From: Pochonia chlamydosporia 170
Taxonomy: Eukaryota; Ascomycota; Sordariomycetes; Hypocreales; Clavicipitaceae
Assembly (NCBI RefSeq): GCF_001653235.2
Contig: NC_035796.1
Span: 310,001 to 374,000, forward strand
Direction of reading: 5' to 3'
DNA length: 64,000 bases
The translations under genes and the position numbers were made by a program. Shown piece by piece: positions 11,933-24,560 of this stretch. Below the pieces are notes generated by a model. The model was not told the DNA's origin and did not search any database. It saw only the letters and a program-made list of their open reading frames with translations. The stretch's first letter is position 1, and the number at the start of each line of letters is the position of its first letter.

Positions 11933-14900
11933 ATGCCTGTCGTAACACCGGAAAAGTTAGCAAGCCTGCAAAGGCAGTCAAATGATATCAGAAATGTAGG
12001 ATACTGTCAAATAGTCACACAAACTTGTACTGACAGGAGGATAGATTTGTATCTTGGCTCATGTTGATCATGGCAAAACATCGCTCACCGATGCCTTACT
12101 CGCCACAAACGGCATCATCTCACCAAAACTGGCTGGCAAGATTCGATATCTCGACTCACGGCCAGACGAACAACTTCGAGGAATCACCATGGAATCTTCA
12201 GCCATCTCATTATTCTTTTCCATGCTTAGACGATCTGCGCCTGAAGCGGCACCTGAGCCTAAAGAGTACCTCATCAATCTAATCGATTCACCTGGACACA
12301 TTGACTTTAGCAGCGAAGTTTCCACAGCGTCACGGCTTTGCGATGGAGCTGTAGTTCTCGTGGACGCTGTTGAAGGAGTTTGCAGTCAAACCGTTACTGT
12401 CCTGCGGCAAACATGGATAGAAAAATTAAAGCCCATATTGGTGATTAACAAGATGGACCGGTTGGTGACTGAGTTGAAGATGACGCCCGCCGAAGCCTAT
12501 GTTCATCTGAGCAAACTCCTCGAACAAGTCAATGCTGTTTTGGGAAGCTTTTTCCAGGGTGAACGAATGGAAGAGGATCTCAACTGGAGGGAAAAGATGG
12601 AGGAAAGGGTGAATGCGGCCGTCGCGGCCAAAGCCTCTGCTGACGATGACTTTTCAGATGCTGGCGACCTTCAATTCGAAGAGCGTGACGACGAAGACAT
12701 CTACTTTGCTCCGGAAAAGAATAATGTCATCTTTAGTAGTGCTATTGATGGATGGGCGTTTACATGCCGGCAATTTGCTAGTTTATACGAGAAGAAACTA
12801 GGCATTAAGCGAGGACTGATGGAAAAGGTTCTGTGGGGGAATTTTTACCTCGACCCGAAGACGAAAAAGGTTTTGGGTCCCAAACACTTAAAGGGGCGAA
12901 ATCTCAAGCCAATGTTTGTTCAGTTGGTTCTCGAGCCGGTCTGGACAGTCTACCAAGCAACATGCGGTGGTGACAATGGCAAGGGTGATCCGGCACTGCT
13001 TGAAAAGGTTACGAAATCATTGAGTCTAACTATACCACCACATATTATTCGAGCCCGTGACCCGAGGTTGCTCCTAACGACTGTCTTTGCCTCCTGGCTG
13101 CCGCTCTCAACAGCCGTCTTGGTGTCTGTTGTTGAGTCTTTACCCTCACCACCTGCTGCCCAGGCGGCGCGAATTCCCGATCTCATTGAGCAATCACCAG
13201 GATCGGCAGTTGTCAACAAGTCTATCAAGGAAGCAATGATCTCTTTCAAACATGACAAGTCGGACCCTGTGGTCGCCTATGTCAGTAAGATGGTCTCGAT
13301 CCCAGAGAGCGAGTTGCCTGAAAATAAGCGAAAGCCGGGGCAGATGAGTGGCGAGGAAGCGCGAGAGCTGGCGCGCAAAAAGCGAGCCGAGGCAGCCAAA
13401 GCCGCACAGGAGGCAAACAAGGACTCTATGAACGACCTGACCACGGCACTTGATAATACTCACATTAATAATGATGAAACGGAGGAGCAAAAAGTAGATC
13501 CAGAACACTTGATTGGATTTGCACGAATCTACTCGGGAACCTTATCAGTTGGCGACACACTGTACGTTATTCCTCCGAAATGGTCACCGGCAAATCCGAC
13601 AGCGGAACCACAACCTCAAGAAGTAGCAGTCAGTGCTCTGTACATGCTCATGGGGCGAAATTTGGAATCACTCGACTCGGTGCCTGCAGGTGTCGTCTTC
13701 GGTATCGGCGGCCTCGAGGGCAAGATTCTCAAATCTGGGACTCTTTGCAGCCGACTCGATGGAGCAATCAACCTGGCCGGAGTGAGCATGGCAGGAAAGC
13801 CTATTGTTCGAGTAGCCCTGGAGCCGGTGAACCCAGCCGACCTGGACAAGATGATTCACGGCCTGGAGCTCCTTGTGCAGAGCGACCCGTGTGCAGAGTA
13901 CGAGCGATTTGCGAGCGGTGAGCACGTGTTACTAACGGCTGGTGAACTTCACCTGGAGCGCTGTCTTACCGATCTCAAAGAAAGGTTTGCACGGTGTGAC
14001 ATTCAAGCTGGAGCTCCCATCGTTCCATACAGAGAGACGATTGTCCGCGTGGACGAGATGAGGCCCCCAGTAAACAAGGAGCTCGGCAGAGGTGCTGTCG
14101 TGGGGACCACAAGCTCAAAACAAGTCACGATATCACTACGAGTTCGGCCCCTTCCATCGGATGTCACAGACTTTCTCCTCAAGAACGGCGATGCCATCAA
14201 GCGCCTATACACGGAAAGCAAAGCCACCGAGAACGGTGAGGACCAGGAGCAGGCAGACGGTCAGGACAATATTGTCGCCGACACAGCAGTCACCGCGGCA
14301 AATACACTATCCGTCGACGAGCTCAAGAAGCAACTTCAGAAGCAGCTGGAAACCGGCAAAGGTCGAGATATCTGGAAGAACCGAGTAGACAGCATTGCCG
14401 CATTTGGTCCCAGAAGAACAGGCCCCAATCTACTCATCGACGCCACCAACGACGCCATCTTACCCAAGCTATTTGGAAGCGAGGCAGCAGAGACAAGTGC
14501 TCCCCGGGTGGGAGAAGCCCTCCACCCAAGTCACTTAGCAGACAAGATCACATATGCCTTCCAGCTGGCAACGGCTCAAGGCCCTCTATGCAACGAACCC
14601 ATGCAAGGAGTGGCGGTCTTCATCGAAGACGTCACCCTCGATCTCCCCGACGACGACACCTCGGCCCGCGACAAACTCAGCCGTCTCACCAGCGAAATCA
14701 TCAAGACGTTCCAGGCGTCCCTGCGCTCCGCCTTCCTCGACTGGTCTTCCCGCCTCATGCTCGCCATGTACAGCGTGGAGATTCAAGCATCCACCGAGGT
14801 TCTCGGCCGGGTGTACGACGTGCTCACCCGCCGTCGCGGACGAGTCGTAGCGGAAACAATGAAGGAAGGCACGCCGTTTTTCACAATCCAAGCCGTGTTG

Positions 14901-15176
14901 CCGGTCGCCGAGAGTTTCGGGTTCGCAGACGAGATGCGGAAGAGGACGAGCGGCGCGGCGCAGCCCCAGCTTGTGTTTGCGGGGTTTGAAATTCTCGATG
15001 AAGATCCGTTCTGGGTGCCATTTACGGAGGACGATTTAGAGGACCTAGGTGAGCTGGCGGACAAGGAGAACGTTGCCAAGAGGTATATGGACGGAGTGAG
15101 GAGGAAGAAGGGTCTGTTGGTGGAGGGGAGGAACGTGGCTACGGATGCGGAAAAGCAGAGGACGTTGAAGCGGTAG
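11933..15176 (+). CDS. EFL1: Elongation factor-like GTPase 1 (60S ribosome maturation; Ria1/EFL1)
   Basis: EF-2-like GTPase that, with the SBDS protein, removes eIF6/Tif6 from nascent 60S subunits in the cytoplasm. Exons are 11933-11995 and 12045-15176, giving 1064 residues. The 49-bp intron has branch TACTGAC and acceptor GATAG and restores ICILAHVDHGKTSLTDALL, which contains the G1 P-loop. Switch-region RGITMESSAISL, G3 DSPGHIDFSSEV and G4 NKMD follow, then EF-2-like domains. The insertion typical of EFL1 relative to EF-2 (Lys/Glu-rich, around 13300-13500) is present. Without the first small exon the protein would lack its start and GTPase N-terminus. The C-terminal part retains the domain IV/V-like sequence RRRGRVVAE. 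Confidence 0.95.
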
Positions 15177-16240
15177 AATAGAACTTGGATATTAGATGAC
15201 GAATTTAGTTTAATGAGCGAGTGGCTATGCTATTGCGGCATTTTTGGTGATGAGACGGATTGGTTGATGTGATGTGATGTGCTTGAATGGTCGAGATGTT
15301 GGTTATGCGTGCTGAACTAACAAGGTACATCAAATGGCGCAGTGAATGGTGAGCGTAGACGTAGTATGCAGTACTTAAGTAGGTATGTTGGTTGAAAGTA
15401 CGGTACAATACATGGAAGTGTTGAGTGTGATTCGACGGTTGTGGTTGTTGGGTCTGGTGAAGGCTGGGATGGATTACATGCATGTTGGTTTGGATGTGTC
15501 AAGTGGAGGTGGTGGCTTTATGGTGATTAGGATGCAGCGAACTTTTGATTGCATTAGCTGGTTGATGACTTCAATCTTGCGTTAGATGAGAGTTGCTGAT
15601 GAATGATGATTGATTAAGGAGTACATATGAGCTTTACCGTGTATGAAGACACTCGACTGCAACTGTGCAAGTGTTTGCTGTGTCTGGTAGTGTGCGTGAA
15701 GTCAATCCAACTTTGGTGGGTGTTTAATGTCTTACCCTACAGAGCTGTGAGACAGCAATACTTGGCGTATTTGGTCATGGCGTCTCTGTATTATTAATAT
15801 GCACGGAGCATTAGGTAAGTATTTTATTTTGAGACGTTGACAAGTCAGATCTGCAAGACAGATTGAGTCCAGAACTTCATGTCGCTAGGAAGATTGAAAG
15901 GCGGCACCAAGATTTGAACTCCGTTTAATCGCCGAGACTCATCAATCCCACTTCTACAAGACCAATCCAAACAGTAGCAATTGAATCTTGATCCAGTCAA
16001 GTCTGGTGTATATTCCACAAGTTCTTACAGACGCCACGCTAATCCAAGATGCTACATACAAAAGGAAGCAAAAGCAAAGCAATTAGAACACCACATCTAA
16101 CTTGGCGGCGCCAAATACGCCAGTCAGTTACACGCAACAGCAAAAGCCATGTATGCGATGTTGCGCCAAATAACCACCCCATTCAAAAGTATCCAAACCC
16201 GGGCTATTGTAAAAAGCACCGTAAAATGACCTTGACCAAA
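15177..16240. other. Intergenic, no gene seen
   Basis: AT-leaning DNA between the convergent ends of EFL1 and the small minus-strand gene. A stretch near 15900-15970 has GATTTGAAC, resembling a tRNA T-loop in reverse, but no A box or acceptor stem supports a tRNA. Confidence 0.5.
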
Positions 16241-16654
16241 TCAAGGCTTATTCCCATACGCCTGCTGATGAATATGATCGCCAAAGTACCGACTCCTCGT
16301 CTGGGGTACCGAGTCAGCAGCATCGCCCGCCCAAACGCCAGTGTAGTTGCCGAAACGGACGGCGTACCGGTCATCCTCGACGACACAGTAATCTACACGT
16401 CTTTCGATGGAGCGTGTGTCTTTTGCCTGGCTGGGTTGGTCGGAGGAGGATGAGGCTGATGAGCGACGATCTTGGGATTGTTCGGACGTGCAGGTTTGCA
16501 GGTCTTGCACCTCGAGGGTGTGTGTATTCACGAGAGTGCGCTCGCTGTCGTTGACGTCCATGTTTGAGAGGGAGACTTGGGAGGTGCGACTTGGGTCGAG
16601 GGATGATCTGCGTGATGATTTGAAGGATGTGGCCCATTCTTTGACGGATGGCAT
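16241..16654 (-). CDS. Small uncharacterised protein (137 aa)
   Basis: Single open frame starting MPSVKEWATSFKSSRRSSLD after a leader with a good fungal start context (ACACCAACAATGCC). The N-terminal two thirds are rich in Ser, Arg, Asp and Gln and are probably disordered. The C-terminal third looks folded or conserved (VDYCVVEDDRYAVRFGNYTG, then VWAGDAADS). No signal peptide, membrane segment or recognised domain is seen. The codon pattern and clean leader favour a real gene over the overlapping plus-strand frame at 16049-16453. Function unknown. Confidence 0.55.
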   Translation of the reverse strand: MPSVKEWATSFKSSRRSSLDPSRTSQVSLSNMDVNDSERTLVNTHTLEVQDLQTCTSEQSQDRRSSASSSSDQPSQAKDTRSIERRVDYCVVEDDRYAVRFGNYTGVWAGDAADSVPQTRSRYFGDHIHQQAYGNKP

Positions 16655-19600
16655 TGTTGGTGTTTGATATTTGGGCAGGTTGAGTGGAATCGTTGCCGGA
16701 ATTTTGAAGGTGAGACGTTTGGCGTTATATGTATTTGTTGGTGGACGTAAAAGTCGAGCGGAGATGGAATTTACACAATGACAGCAACACCTGACAATGT
16801 GTTGGACCCAATGGAAGTGCTCTTCACATGGACAAAACTAGCCAAGCACAAGGTTGCAGAGACGAAAAAGGTACAAAGAAGAAAGAGCAGGTGAGAAGTT
16901 CAGGATATCAAGCCGTTTTTAATCACAAGGGAGAAAAGACGAGCACCAACAACAAAAAAGCTACGAGACGAGACGAGACGGGAAGGCAAAGCAAGGATGG
17001 CGCGGCACATCCCACGACCAACAGCTTAGGACTGACAGGGGTACACACACAAGAGTAGATAAAGAGACGAGAGAGAAAAGCGAAGAGCGCCTCGATTTGA
17101 AGCACCGGGTCGGTGGTTTGGACTCATGTGGAGAAGCTGGGGTCTGGGGCGAACCGGAACGACGCCCATGATCCAGGATTGTTGTGACTGTGGGAATGGG
17201 ATGTGACGCAGACCAGAGGTATCGGCGGCTTGGGGGTTGCTTTTTTGGGGGAGAATGTCTTGCAGGGCAGGTAGAGAAGTGATATGTGATGGAGGGTTTA
17301 TTTTTGAAAATAGGGTTTCCTTTGGTTGGGTTGTTTTTTTTTGTTGTTTTGCAACGCACTCATTTGAGGAGTGAGGTGGGGTGAGTGTGAAATGAGAAAT
17401 GGAAGGTGCAGTTCGGTGAGGATGTGGCAGGAGCAGGAGCAGGAGCAGGGACAGGGACAAGACAGGACAGGGAACAGAGATCTGGACTTCAAGTTGCCAA
17501 CACCAGACTCCTTGTCCTGAGCAAGCCGCATCCATCCACATCCACGCCACCAGACTGATGGGGATGAAAGAGTGCTGTCTGGTGGACGTAACGCTCCTTG
17601 TCAAGATGCGTCCGGTCGATGGATGGCACAGAAGATGGCGGGTTGGAGGCTATCGCCCCGACGGCACGGTCAATCCACTCGACATGGAGTCTGATTGATG
17701 TGACTTGAACCAACGGATGCTTGGCTGCGACTGCGTGCCCTGCATACTCATGCACGTACGTACAACAGACACACACAAGCCTTTCGCCTTGGCCCCGTGA
17801 ATTCGATGGCTGGTTGGGGAACAGCCAAGCAAGCCTAGGCTTCGTGCTTCAGCTTTGCGTCTTTGTTCCTCGTGACAGCCATTTGACGAGTGAGGAGTGC
17901 GTATGCCTCCAAGACCGCAGACGGAACTTCACACGGAATCATGACCTCCGCTTGTCGAATTGCCAGTCGGAGCATATTCAGTTGTCAGAAGTACAGCCGC
18001 GGCAGAACTTAAATCACAATTATCCTCGGAAGTGGACCAAATGCATGTTTCTTCTGCATCCCAGGATCATGGGTCGATGCGAAATGGGATTCATTCCCTG
18101 CCCTGCGTCAGTCAGTGGCGTGACAACGGCAGTCTGACTTGGCATGATGCCATCTCCAGTCTCAACCGCACAAACAGAATCTTGCAAATCTACGGAGTAC
18201 TGTACGGAGTACTCCGTACTCGGGCTCAATTTCCGGCCCGCAAAAAATGCACAAACTCAATTTTCCCACAAAACATACAACATACAGCCCAGGGCAGCTT
18301 CTCAAAAGTCAAGTGCCACAACACAGCTGGGTTGGGGGAAAACGCATTCCGATTTCCGACGACGACAGGCGGGAAACTGGAAAAAGCCCCCCAAGCCGCT
18401 TGGTGTCTCCTCGTCGCCACGATTTTGCGTGAGTGGTGGTTTTTGAGTGCCGGTGTAGATAGTGGCTGGACTTGAGGGAGCCACGGACGCACGCACCAAC
18501 CGAACGGCCGGGTGCTGACATGGAATTGGGGGTAAATTTCAGGGCCGATGTCTTGAAGCCACGGAGGGGAAAGATGCGCGACATAATTGATGCTTGGTTG
18601 CTAGGTGAGTGAGACCGAGATGGTGAGCATCGGTCTCGCCGAGTGCTCATGATGGCGATGGGAAGATATTCAGACTTCAATCCGGCAGTCAAGCGCTCAG
18701 CAAGCCACGCTTCATCACACCAACTTGCTACATTGTACATTGTTGGTAAGGTCAGCTCTGCGTCGGCCATCCATCCCCTTCCAAGACACCACATGTCGTT
18801 CTTGCAAGGATTACCTGCTACGAAGATCATAGCCTTATATTGCCAAGTTGACAACATGATTGACTGCAGCCTTATTCGCAGCTCTGCAAATACCTACGCC
18901 GTACAAGCGCAATAATTCCTCCATCTACGAGGTGTGCAGTAGCCCGCCACGATTGATTGCACTTACTTACCTTGGGTAGCTTCAGTGTTTGGCAGCCGCC
19001 TAGTTTCGGGACATGTTCGCTGCCAAAGAATTAGAGTCAGGCCCATGCATTAGAACCGGCGGCTGTCGCCCGTGGCTTGAGGCTTGAGGCTTGTAGACGT
19101 CAAGAATACTACTTTGGTTACTGTACAGTACTACGACCAAGTTGTTGAATTGGGAGGGAACCACAACGTTGAAGCTGGAAGTTCGTCTCCGCAAGAGTCG
19201 ACAAGTTGCCATCAATGAAAGACGTCCCAGATTCAAGATGCGGCTGAAGGTCTGCGAACCAGGTTCATATTTTGGAGCTATCTTGTAGATCGAGCCATCT
19301 AGCCTGGTCTGGACCAATAATTCACACAGCCCTGCAAGAATACGATTTGCCCTACGACCCTTGCAACTTTGTCTGCCTCGTCTTGTCCTCCACTCATCCC
19401 CTTCATTGCGTCTGCTGGTGGACCAAATGGGCAAAGGAAACTGCAGATAAATGAGGAGAAGAGGGGTCCCAGCTCGAACGACTCTCCAATACCTTGTCGT
19501 CAATTGACTTTTCGCCCTGCTGCTGGCCCTGCTGCGGCTGGCCTAGACGCAGTAGTTTCCAGCTTTTCTTGCTATCTGTGTCCGTTTCCGCAGTTTCTGT

Positions 19601-21374
19601 TCCTTGCCGAGCTACGCTACTATGTAGGCTTCAATCACATTCGGGGGTCATCTGGTGAGATTGCGGGGAGGGCTTGCAACGTCGTACTCCGTACTATACT
19701 TGACAGATGGTCATTTGGGTGGATCGCGATGTTGCTGTTATGTTCTGTTAATAATTGAGCATTGACCACTTTTTTGCCACCGAGCGGGGTGATGCAAAAC
19801 GACATCTGGGCGAAAAGGATGGATGCTTGTCATTGTCATGCGGGATGCGGTCTGGTGGAGTTGGCAGCTTGGGCTTGAGCTCGACCTTGGTTCCTGCAGA
19901 TGTGAGTGGTATTGAGCTGAGCTTGAGGTCGGAGCTTAATGCTGGTGTTGTGGACGGGTGTGCTTCAGGGATGGGTGAGGTGAGGGGTGAGTTGTGACGG
20001 ATGGTATGAGCTGCGTGTTTAGTTTGAGGGTGATGGCGATGGATGTTAGATGGCATTGGTGTTTGATAAGATATGTTTATGTTTGACGGTGTGCCTTGAC
20101 AGGAGAGACATGAGACCAGTTGATAAGGCGATGAGGAGTGGCTAATATGGACTGACCCTCTGTTCAAAGTCTGGTGGGTTGAGGCTCCTGCGTTGACTGA
20201 CATGGCGGTGGTATGAGACTGCAGCTTTAATAGGAACTTAATCTGGACCGGATTATTTTGGAAGATGGACTATCATATAGAATTCAACTAGAGACACCTT
20301 CCAAGGGTTATTGGAACCAGTTGATCGTAAGAACAATTGTCAGTTTAGCTTCTCGCACCTTGCCACAATGGCAATATTTGAGTCGCTCTGTCGAACAAAC
20401 GTATAATCGTCTTGAGCCCTAGCTATTGTATACTACCCACGGCGGGCGACCAACTCCATGTGAAGGTGGTAATATAAATAGCACACTAGGATCAGAGCTA
20501 CCGTCAATGCGGTGCTACCGACATGGGCACAAGATATTCGTCTCGAGTCAAGGCTGCGACAAGAGTGAAATATGTATGTTGTATGTATGCGTCAATCTGC
20601 TCTCCCAGCGTCTTGAGGATCTAACGACTTGATTAGGCTGGTGCGTTTGCCAACCTCATCATACTTGGCTAACACCATATCTGTATGGAAAGTTTTGTTT
20701 CGAAAGCAAGGCTGTCACTGTTGGGGTGAGAGCCAATTGTCTTGCTGAAAGGGTTAGACAGCCATGACTGTCATGAAGTTTTGCAACGAACTGTAGATGT
20801 TGTGAAGCTGGTATATGACCACTCTGATATGCGAGGCTATTTGCCGCTTCTGAAATACCAAAGTGTTCAAATACCTACCACACATGCCACATGGGCTAAC
20901 TCTGTATAATACTAACCTTACTGTTGAAACTCGTTCATTCCCAATCATCGAGTGACGTTTCCATCTTACAACCCTGAAAGACGGTTTCTTATGCTCCGGG
21001 GCCTGGTAAGTACCAACCCATCGCCACAAGACTAAGACTATAATATTGAACATGTAGACTCATCTCAACATTCTTCGTGGCAAAGACCTCCAGTGGAGTG
21101 GATAAGATCTCTCAATTTGGTGCCGTCACAGGCGGAGGTTGGTTCCATGTATTGTTGGCTTGGTGATACCGACAATTTTCAAAATACTCTACAACGAGCC
21201 GAATATCACGGTAACCAACTACACACGGATATTGCCCTGCGAGCGCCGTGTAACAACGCCAATATGAGGCGCCACTACCATATTTATACCCCCACTTCAT
21301 GTCACTTCACTTCACTTCACCCATTCTATCGCCTACGCAACCCATCCATACACATCCCACAAACACTACACCAA
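16655..21374. other. 4.7-kb gene-poor stretch
   Basis: No recognisable protein. It includes a GGAGCA hexamer repeat near 17429-17465 and a tight group of TACGGAGTA/TACTCCGTA words at 18190-18226. A low-complexity minus-strand frame (start at 20056, end 19748, 102 residues, Pro/Ser/His-rich) has a reasonable start context but no other support. The right end (21281-21374) looks like the promoter and leader of the next gene. Confidence 0.45.
21281..21288 (+). promoter_or_regulatory. TATA-like element of the bZIP-like gene
   Basis: TATTTATA lies 87 bp before the ATG at 21375 and is followed by a CA/TC-rich leader (CACTTCACTTCACTTCACCC). This supports 21375 as the original start codon. Confidence 0.4.
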
Positions 21375-22055
21375 ATGAGCGTCTCAAACAAACCCCATAA
21401 TGAACAATCCAACCACCTCCCCCCCGCATCATAAAATGGTCCACCAAATCAGAAGACCACGCTTCACGAGTTCGCAACAACCAGCGACGACATCGCGAAC
21501 GAGTACGCAGCTACATCACCCGCTTGGAGTCGGAGCTCGAAGAAAGTCAAATGAAACTACGTGAGGCTATGGCAGAAATTGACCGTCTAAAGATACAGCT
21601 CGGTGAACGCTTGGATTCTACATTCACAGATGATAGCGGCGCCAAACAGGCTTGCGACTCTATTTCATCCTTTTCCGACCCCTCGCTCGAGGTGCCCGAT
21701 AAAAACAGCGAGCACCATCCCGTGTCCACCGAATGTTGTGCCGAAGACACGCTGTTTTCAAGGGACCCCGGAAACTGCGATATATTGAATCGTAGTACGG
21801 AGGACGGGGGGCTATGGGTCGTGGCATGAGGATGAATGCTGCATGTTGGAGCCGCCACAGGCAAATGAGTCGACTACTCGGTGCAGAGAGGCGTATCTTA
21901 TGATTGCGGAACAAAATTACGCGGGCGTACAGGCTTCTGTTATTTATGGACGATTAAGGCCTGGGTTTCGGGGCCCTTTGGGGGTGAGGGATGGGTGTAG
22001 AGTGAGTAATCAGTTGTTGTTTGCGTTGATTGATCATATTAGGGAGGAGGGATAG
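21375..22055 (+). pseudogene. bZIP-type regulator gene with two reading-frame breaks
   Basis: The ATG at 21375 opens a frame that stops at 21432 just after a C7 run (21419-21425). A second frame then carries a bZIP basic region (RVRNNQRRHRERVRSYI) followed by a leucine-zipper-like heptad stretch (LESELEESQMKLREAMAEID), and ends at 21829 just after a G6 run (21806-21811). A third frame, the same as the first, continues to 22055 with CREAYLMIAEQNYAGV and GCRVSNQLLFALIDHI, a C-terminal block I associate with small fungal bZIP proteins. No ATG opens the bZIP frame itself, and no intron with acceptable signals joins the pieces. The two breaks are opposite in sign and both sit at homopolymers, so either the gene is decayed or the assembly has indel errors. 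It neighbours the arsenite methyltransferase gene, but no functional link is shown. Confidence 0.6.
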
Positions 22056-22436
22056 GCATTTTGTCATGATCGGGGGCATTGCCGATGTCTGATTGTTTGG
22101 TGATGTCGCCACTTGGTGTCTTTTGGAGCTGATTGTGTATTTCGCCTACCTATGGTGAGCGTAGTGTGATTTCAGCAAGTACTGGAACAAAGAAGTAACA
22201 CGCCTAAATTGTACGCGGAATGCTAGTATACCTGGCCAGGAAACTTTAGCACAGCTGTAGACCTGCTGTTGTTGTCGTTGTCAATTGTCATCTGCACATC
22301 AGCAGTGACATATCGAAAATTGCCTCATTCGGACTAGCACACCAACACCATCACTTATAACACCAGCATGATTCACATATCCAAAGAATCACCATCCTAA
22401 TTCCCAAACCTTCATTACACTAAATCAACTCAAATC
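22056..22436. other. Upstream region of the arsenite methyltransferase gene
   Basis: These 381 bp have no ORF of note. A TTATAA element lies about 85 bp before the ATG, and a CA-rich leader precedes it. No palindromic metalloregulator site was recognised. Confidence 0.35.
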
Positions 22437-23389
22437 ATGGACTCCCACCAAATCTACTCCAGCGTTTCCCAACGCTACACCCAAGCCGCTACATCCACCA
22501 CGCCAGACACCAACATCGCCAAAGCATTCGGCTACTCAGACCAAGACCTCGCGTCCATTCCTAACGGCGCAAACCTCGGTCTAAGCTGTGGCAATCCGCT
22601 TGCCATGGCGACCCTACGCAAGGTACGTATCACGCCTAATTCCTAACCCGGCTAACACATCCCAGGGCGAAGTAGTCATCGACCTCGGCAGCGGAGCAGG
22701 ATTAGATGTCTTTCTCGCCGGTGAAAAGGTTGGACCAAATGGAAAGGTCATCGGCGTGGACATGAATAAAGTATGTATACCCCTCACTTACAGCTCCATC
22801 TAACATGTTAGGATATGCTTGCAAAAGCAAACAACCTCTTATCCACGACTGGCAAAACCAACATACAGTTCATTCAGGCTCGCATCACGGATATACCACT
22901 CCCCGCCGGCACCGCAGACTGCATCATATCCAACTGCGTCATCAACCTCGTTCCACGAGACGAAAAGCAAGACGCGTTCAACGAGATATTTCGTCTTTTA
23001 AAGCCCGGTGGACGGGTTGCGATTTCGGATATCCTTGCTAGGAAGGTATTGCCCGAGGAAATTCGACGGGATGTAGGATTATATGTAGGTTGTGTGGCGG
23101 GTGCGAGCCTGGTGTCTGAGTATGAGGGTTTCTTGAAGCACGCTGGGTTTAGAGGTATGTTTTTGTGTTTGTGGTGTGGATGGGACTGACGGGTTTAGAT
23201 GTTGTGCTTGCGGATGCGGGCGGTGACTTGAACGTTTATTCTGGGGAGTGCTGTGGGAGTGAGGGGGGATGCTGTGGAGGGAAGGGGGATTTGAATGAAT
23301 GGGCTGGTGAGTTTTCTGTTTGGTTTTGGGGGGGCTTGTTCTTGCTGACTTTGGTAGGGTCGTTTAAGATATATGCTGTGAAGCCGTGA
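22437..23389 (+). CDS. Arsenite methyltransferase (AS3MT/ArsM-like)
   Basis: SAM-dependent enzyme that methylates trivalent arsenic, a cytosolic detoxification step. Five exons: 22437-22622, 22666-22770, 22812-23154, 23199-23306 and 23358-23389, giving 257 residues. All four introns (41-51 bp) have canonical ends and consistent phase. The SAM motif is [15 protein letters not shown]. The three cysteines expected to bind As(III) in this family are present: Cys51 (GLSCGNP), Cys139 (SNCVINLV) and Cys191 (YVGCVAGA). A Cys-rich tail ([13 protein letters not shown]) matches the C-terminal paired cysteines of many ArsM enzymes. The substrate is inferred from the family. Very short introns make it easy for gene finders to miss or truncate. 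Confidence 0.92.
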
Positions 23390-24560
23390 TGTGGATATGG
23401 AGTTGAGTTGGGTAGATTCAGTGGACAGGGATGTTACTTTCAAGGATGTCATCTACCTAGGTAACTACATATACCTAGAAGGATACAGTAGCATTCCTCA
23501 TATCTTTTAGAAATATATGTGTTTGCATGGTGTAAGTGGTCAGTATTTCCGGGTTCAACTTGCGGCTCACATCAAGTTCCTCATTTCGATCGCAGGGGTT
23601 AGATAACTGCCTAGGTATGCAGAAGCATTCAAAGTTGTTCCAGTGTACAGTACAGTGTCGCCCTTCTTCCAAAGACATCTTAATGTCACACACAGAGAAT
23701 TCACCTGCCCGCCTCACTTCAAACACACCACTCCAGGCAACCATGTACAGCATTCATGCAGCTCAAACGGCGCAGAGCCTCACCATTCACTCCCCATCAA
23801 TACAGCCATCCCGACGCCCATGTCAACCAACGCCATCAAACGGGACCATACAAACCAGTGACAATACTTATTGCACCGCAAAGCCTTGCCATGTCGCCAT
23901 GAGCCCTGCACCCCAGATGCACTTTACGCACCACACTTTACCAAGTCAGGTTTCTTTGTCCTCGTCCAGCCAATCATTGATCCCATCACAGAACGCACCA
24001 AACCAGTTGAGACCACTTGACCCTTCCTGCCTGCTGCTCCACGTCAATGGTCCCTCCAAGTTCCAAGTTCCAAGTTCCAAGTTCGGTCTGGTCCCTCCCA
24101 CGTAACCAGCAACATTGAAAGTCGTGTCTCTGCCTCACCAGACCAGACCAGACCTCACCCGACAGGACCCTCGGACAGACTACGCCTCTTTTCCAAGTCG
24201 TCGCACTAACATTCACACAATTTTTAAGCCCAACTTCTTTTGCATCACAGCCCCCCCCAAAGACGTAATAGTATCTTTTTGTTTCTTTTCTATTCTCACC
24301 ACTCCTTTGCTTTGCTTTGCTCACGCATAGCCAATTTTTCTTCCTTCTGTACCACCTTTAAAACATCTTTTGAGCCCCACGCCCGCCCGCCGCCGCTGGT
24401 CGTCGCAGACGAGGCTACACGAGAACGGACGGTGTCGCGAAACACCAGACCCCTCCGAGCGCCGACGACAAGAATATCAGACACTTTCGCCTTTGACCTG
24501 ACCACCCGGTGCACCCCTTCTCCCTCTCCTCCCACGGACGAACCGTCACTGCCTGTCGCC
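23390..24560. other. Intergenic plus DOT1 promoter and leader
   Basis: No gene recognised. It includes CCTAGGTA words (23455, 23607), a tandem GTTCCAA heptamer (AGTTCCAAGTTCCAAGTTCC near 24057-24078) and a CCAGACCAGACCAGACC run near 24141. From about 24190 it is pyrimidine-rich, consistent with a transcribed leader of the following gene. Confidence 0.4.

Noticed and set aside
15900..15975. tRNA-like segment on the minus strand (GTTCAAATC near 15909)
   Set aside because: The T-loop-like word is present, but there is no convincing A box and no acceptor stem pairs with the 3' end.
17026..17604. 192-residue minus-strand open frame with a Leu-rich run
   Set aside because: The hydrophobic stretch comes from a GGAGCA/CTGCTCC repeat and the rest is low complexity.
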